NCBI GenBank assembly: GCA_019348445.1
Contig: JAHWJK010000003.1
Location: 23,619-30,465 of the forward strand
DNA: 6,847 bases
From: Actinomycetota bacterium
GTDB lineage: Bacteria > Actinomycetota > CADDZG01 > WHSQ01
Reading direction: 5' to 3'
The notes under the pieces were generated by a model that was given only the letters and a program-made list of their open reading frames with translations, was not told where the DNA came from and made no database searches. Of this stretch, positions 5,593-6,847 are shown in pieces; the stretch's first letter is position 1; each line of letters begins with the position of its first letter. The position numbers were made by a program, and so were the translations under genes.

Positions 5593-6847
5593 GTGATCGA
5601 TCTCAGACTTCTCCGAGACGACGCGGCCGCGGTGCAGGCTGCGTATGCGCGCCGCGGCGGTGTCGACGGCCTCGATCGGGTGATCGAACTGGACGTCAGA
5701 TATCGAGATGTGCTGCGCCGCGTCGAGGATCTGCGCGCGGAGCAGAACCGTGCTTCGAAGGAGATCGGAAGAGCCGCACCCGAGCACCGGCAAGCCGCGA
5801 TCGAAGCTGCAAAGGCTCTCTCGGACGAGCTGAAGGCTCTCGAGCCCGAGCTCGAGTCGCTGCAAGCGAAACTCGATGAAACTGCCGCCTACCTCCCGAA
5901 CATCCCGCACGAGTCGGTCCCTGAAGGGCTGTCTGAAGACGACAACGTCGTCGAGCGCGAGGTCGGAGACAAACCCTCGTTCGATTTCCAGCCGAAGGAT
6001 CACGCGACGCTCGCAGAAGGCCTGGGAATCGTCGACTTCGAGCGCGCCGCGAAGGTCTCCGGCGCGCGGTTCGCGTATCTCAAGGGGGCCGGAGCGATCC
6101 TGGAGTTCGCGCTGGTGCGCTTCGCGGTCGACCGGTTGCAGTCGTCCGGGTTCACGCCCGTCGTTACGCCGGTCCTGGTCCGGGAGCCCGCGATGTACGG
6201 AACCGGTTTTCTCCCGGCCGACGAACACGAGTACTACCGGGTCGAGCGTGACGACCTCTACCTGATCGGCACGTCGGAGGTAGCGCTCGCGGCCATGCAC
6301 TCGGACGAGATCCTCGACGAAGGATCGTTACCCCTCAGGTATTCGGGGTTCTCGTCGTGCTTCCGCCGGGAGGCGGGCAGCTATGGCAAGGAGACGCGCG
6401 GGCTGATACGCGTCCACCAGTTCGACAAGGTCGAACAGTTCTCGTTCGCGCACCCGGAGCGGTCGTGGGACGAGTACGAGGTCATCAGGGCGAATCAGGA
6501 GGCGATCCTTCAGGCGCTGGAGATCCCGTACCGCGTGCTCGTGATGTGTGCAGGCGATCTCGGCGCCTCCGCGGCGAAGAAAGTCGATCACGAGGCGTGG
6601 CTCCCGAGCGACGAACGCTTCATGGAGGTCACTTCTGCAACGAACGCGACCGATTACCAGGCGCGGCGCTTGCAGATCAGAGCTCGAACGGGGAGTGACA
6701 AGGCGTATCTCGTGCACACGTTGAACGGCACGGCGTGCGCGGTGGGAAGGATGATCGTCGCGTTGCTCGAGACCCACCAGCGCGGCGACGGCAGTGTTTC
6801 GATCCCCGAAGCACTTCGTCCTTTCACCGGGTTCGACGAGCTGCGGG
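5593..6847 (+). CDS. serS: Seryl-tRNA synthetase, nearly complete (3' end outside window)
   Basis: Class II aminoacyl-tRNA synthetase that charges tRNA-Ser (and tRNA-Sec where present) with serine in the cytoplasm. The frame is open to the window end after 418 codons; bacterial enzymes are usually around 420-430 residues, so only the last few are missing. It starts at GTG 5593 with VIDLRLLRDD, a typical N terminus. Residues of about 28-105 form the two-helix coiled-coil arm that grips the long variable arm of tRNA-Ser (EDLRAEQNRASKEIG). The catalytic domain follows: motif 1 around 186-206 (FTPVVTPVLVREPAMYGTGF), TSE at 227-229, motif 2 with FRREAGS at 257-263, and motif 3 NGTACAVGR at 378-386. 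The block before motif 3 reads TSATNATDYQARR (347-359), with Ala352 where many bacterial enzymes have Cys. No Shine-Dalgarno is seen; with a three-base gap after the DUF4446 stop, reinitiation or coupling is likely. Confidence 0.96.
   Translation, partial: MIDLRLLRDDAAAVQAAYARRGGVDGLDRVIELDVRYRDVLRRVEDLRAEQNRASKEIGRAAPEHRQAAIEAAKALSDELKALEPELESLQAKLDETAAYLPNIPHESVPEGLSEDDNVVEREVGDKPSFDFQPKDHATLAEGLGIVDFERAAKVSGARFAYLKGAGAILEFALVRFAVDRLQSSGFTPVVTPVLVREPAMYGTGFLPADEHEYYRVERDDLYLIGTSEVALAAMHSDEILDEGSLPLRYSGFSSCFRREAGSYGKETRGLIRVHQFDKVEQFSFAHPERSWDEYEVIRANQEAILQALEIPYRVLVMCAGDLGASAAKKVDHEAWLPSDERFMEVTSATNATDYQARRLQIRARTGSDKAYLVHTLNGTACAVGRMIVALLETHQRGDGSVSIPEALRPFTGFDELR

Noticed and set aside
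5038..6300. Antisense open frame of about 420 codons continuing larB upstream across DUF4446 and serS
   Set aside because: It is the complement of two clear protein families, and its translation is Arg/Val/Asp-rich without family features. It reflects GC-rich codon use on the opposite strand; larB begins at 5037.

Overview
The window is gene-dense, GC-rich bacterial DNA. GC dominates third codon positions, gaps between genes are tiny, and two start codons look leaderless. Together with the gene set this best fits an Actinomycetota-like organism, probably an uncultured lineage; that is an inference from style and family content, not a proven placement. No mobile element, CRISPR array, tRNA or rRNA is visible, and no gap between genes exceeds 50 bases.

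Left part (1-3129, + strand): the 3' end of a peptide-type ABC transporter ATPase, then a long family-5 extracellular solute-binding lipoprotein, then a DUF1028 protein (predicted Ntn-hydrolase fold with a C-terminal peptidoglycan-binding-like domain). This looks like the downstream end of an oligopeptide/dipeptide uptake operon with a possible hydrolase attached. The binding-protein frame runs upstream through a convincing lipoprotein signal peptide but has no ATG, GTG or TTG there. Between the binding protein and DUF1028 lies a perfect 15-bp inverted repeat. Its loop carries a Shine-Dalgarno-like sequence and its right arm lies in a 7-8 codon mini-ORF whose stop overlaps the DUF1028 start, which resembles a translational coupling device.

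Middle part (3119-5037, - strand): larB followed by larC with a 4-base GTGA overlap. These are two of the three enzymes that build the nickel-pincer nucleotide cofactor; larE and the client enzyme larA are not in the window. The 3' ends of larC and the DUF1028 gene converge and overlap by 11 bp.

Right part (5062-6847, + strand): a small membrane-anchored DUF4446 protein, then serS (seryl-tRNA synthetase) starting three bases after its stop and cut by the window end just before its C terminus. The 24-bp gap between the divergent larB and DUF4446 starts contains two overlapping -10-like hexamers, one per strand, each at the right distance to start transcription on the start codon. It may be a compact divergent promoter producing two leaderless mRNAs.

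All the main genes belong to recognisable families. The less ordinary material is the control DNA: the missing start codon, the inverted-repeat/mini-ORF device and the divergent leaderless promoter.
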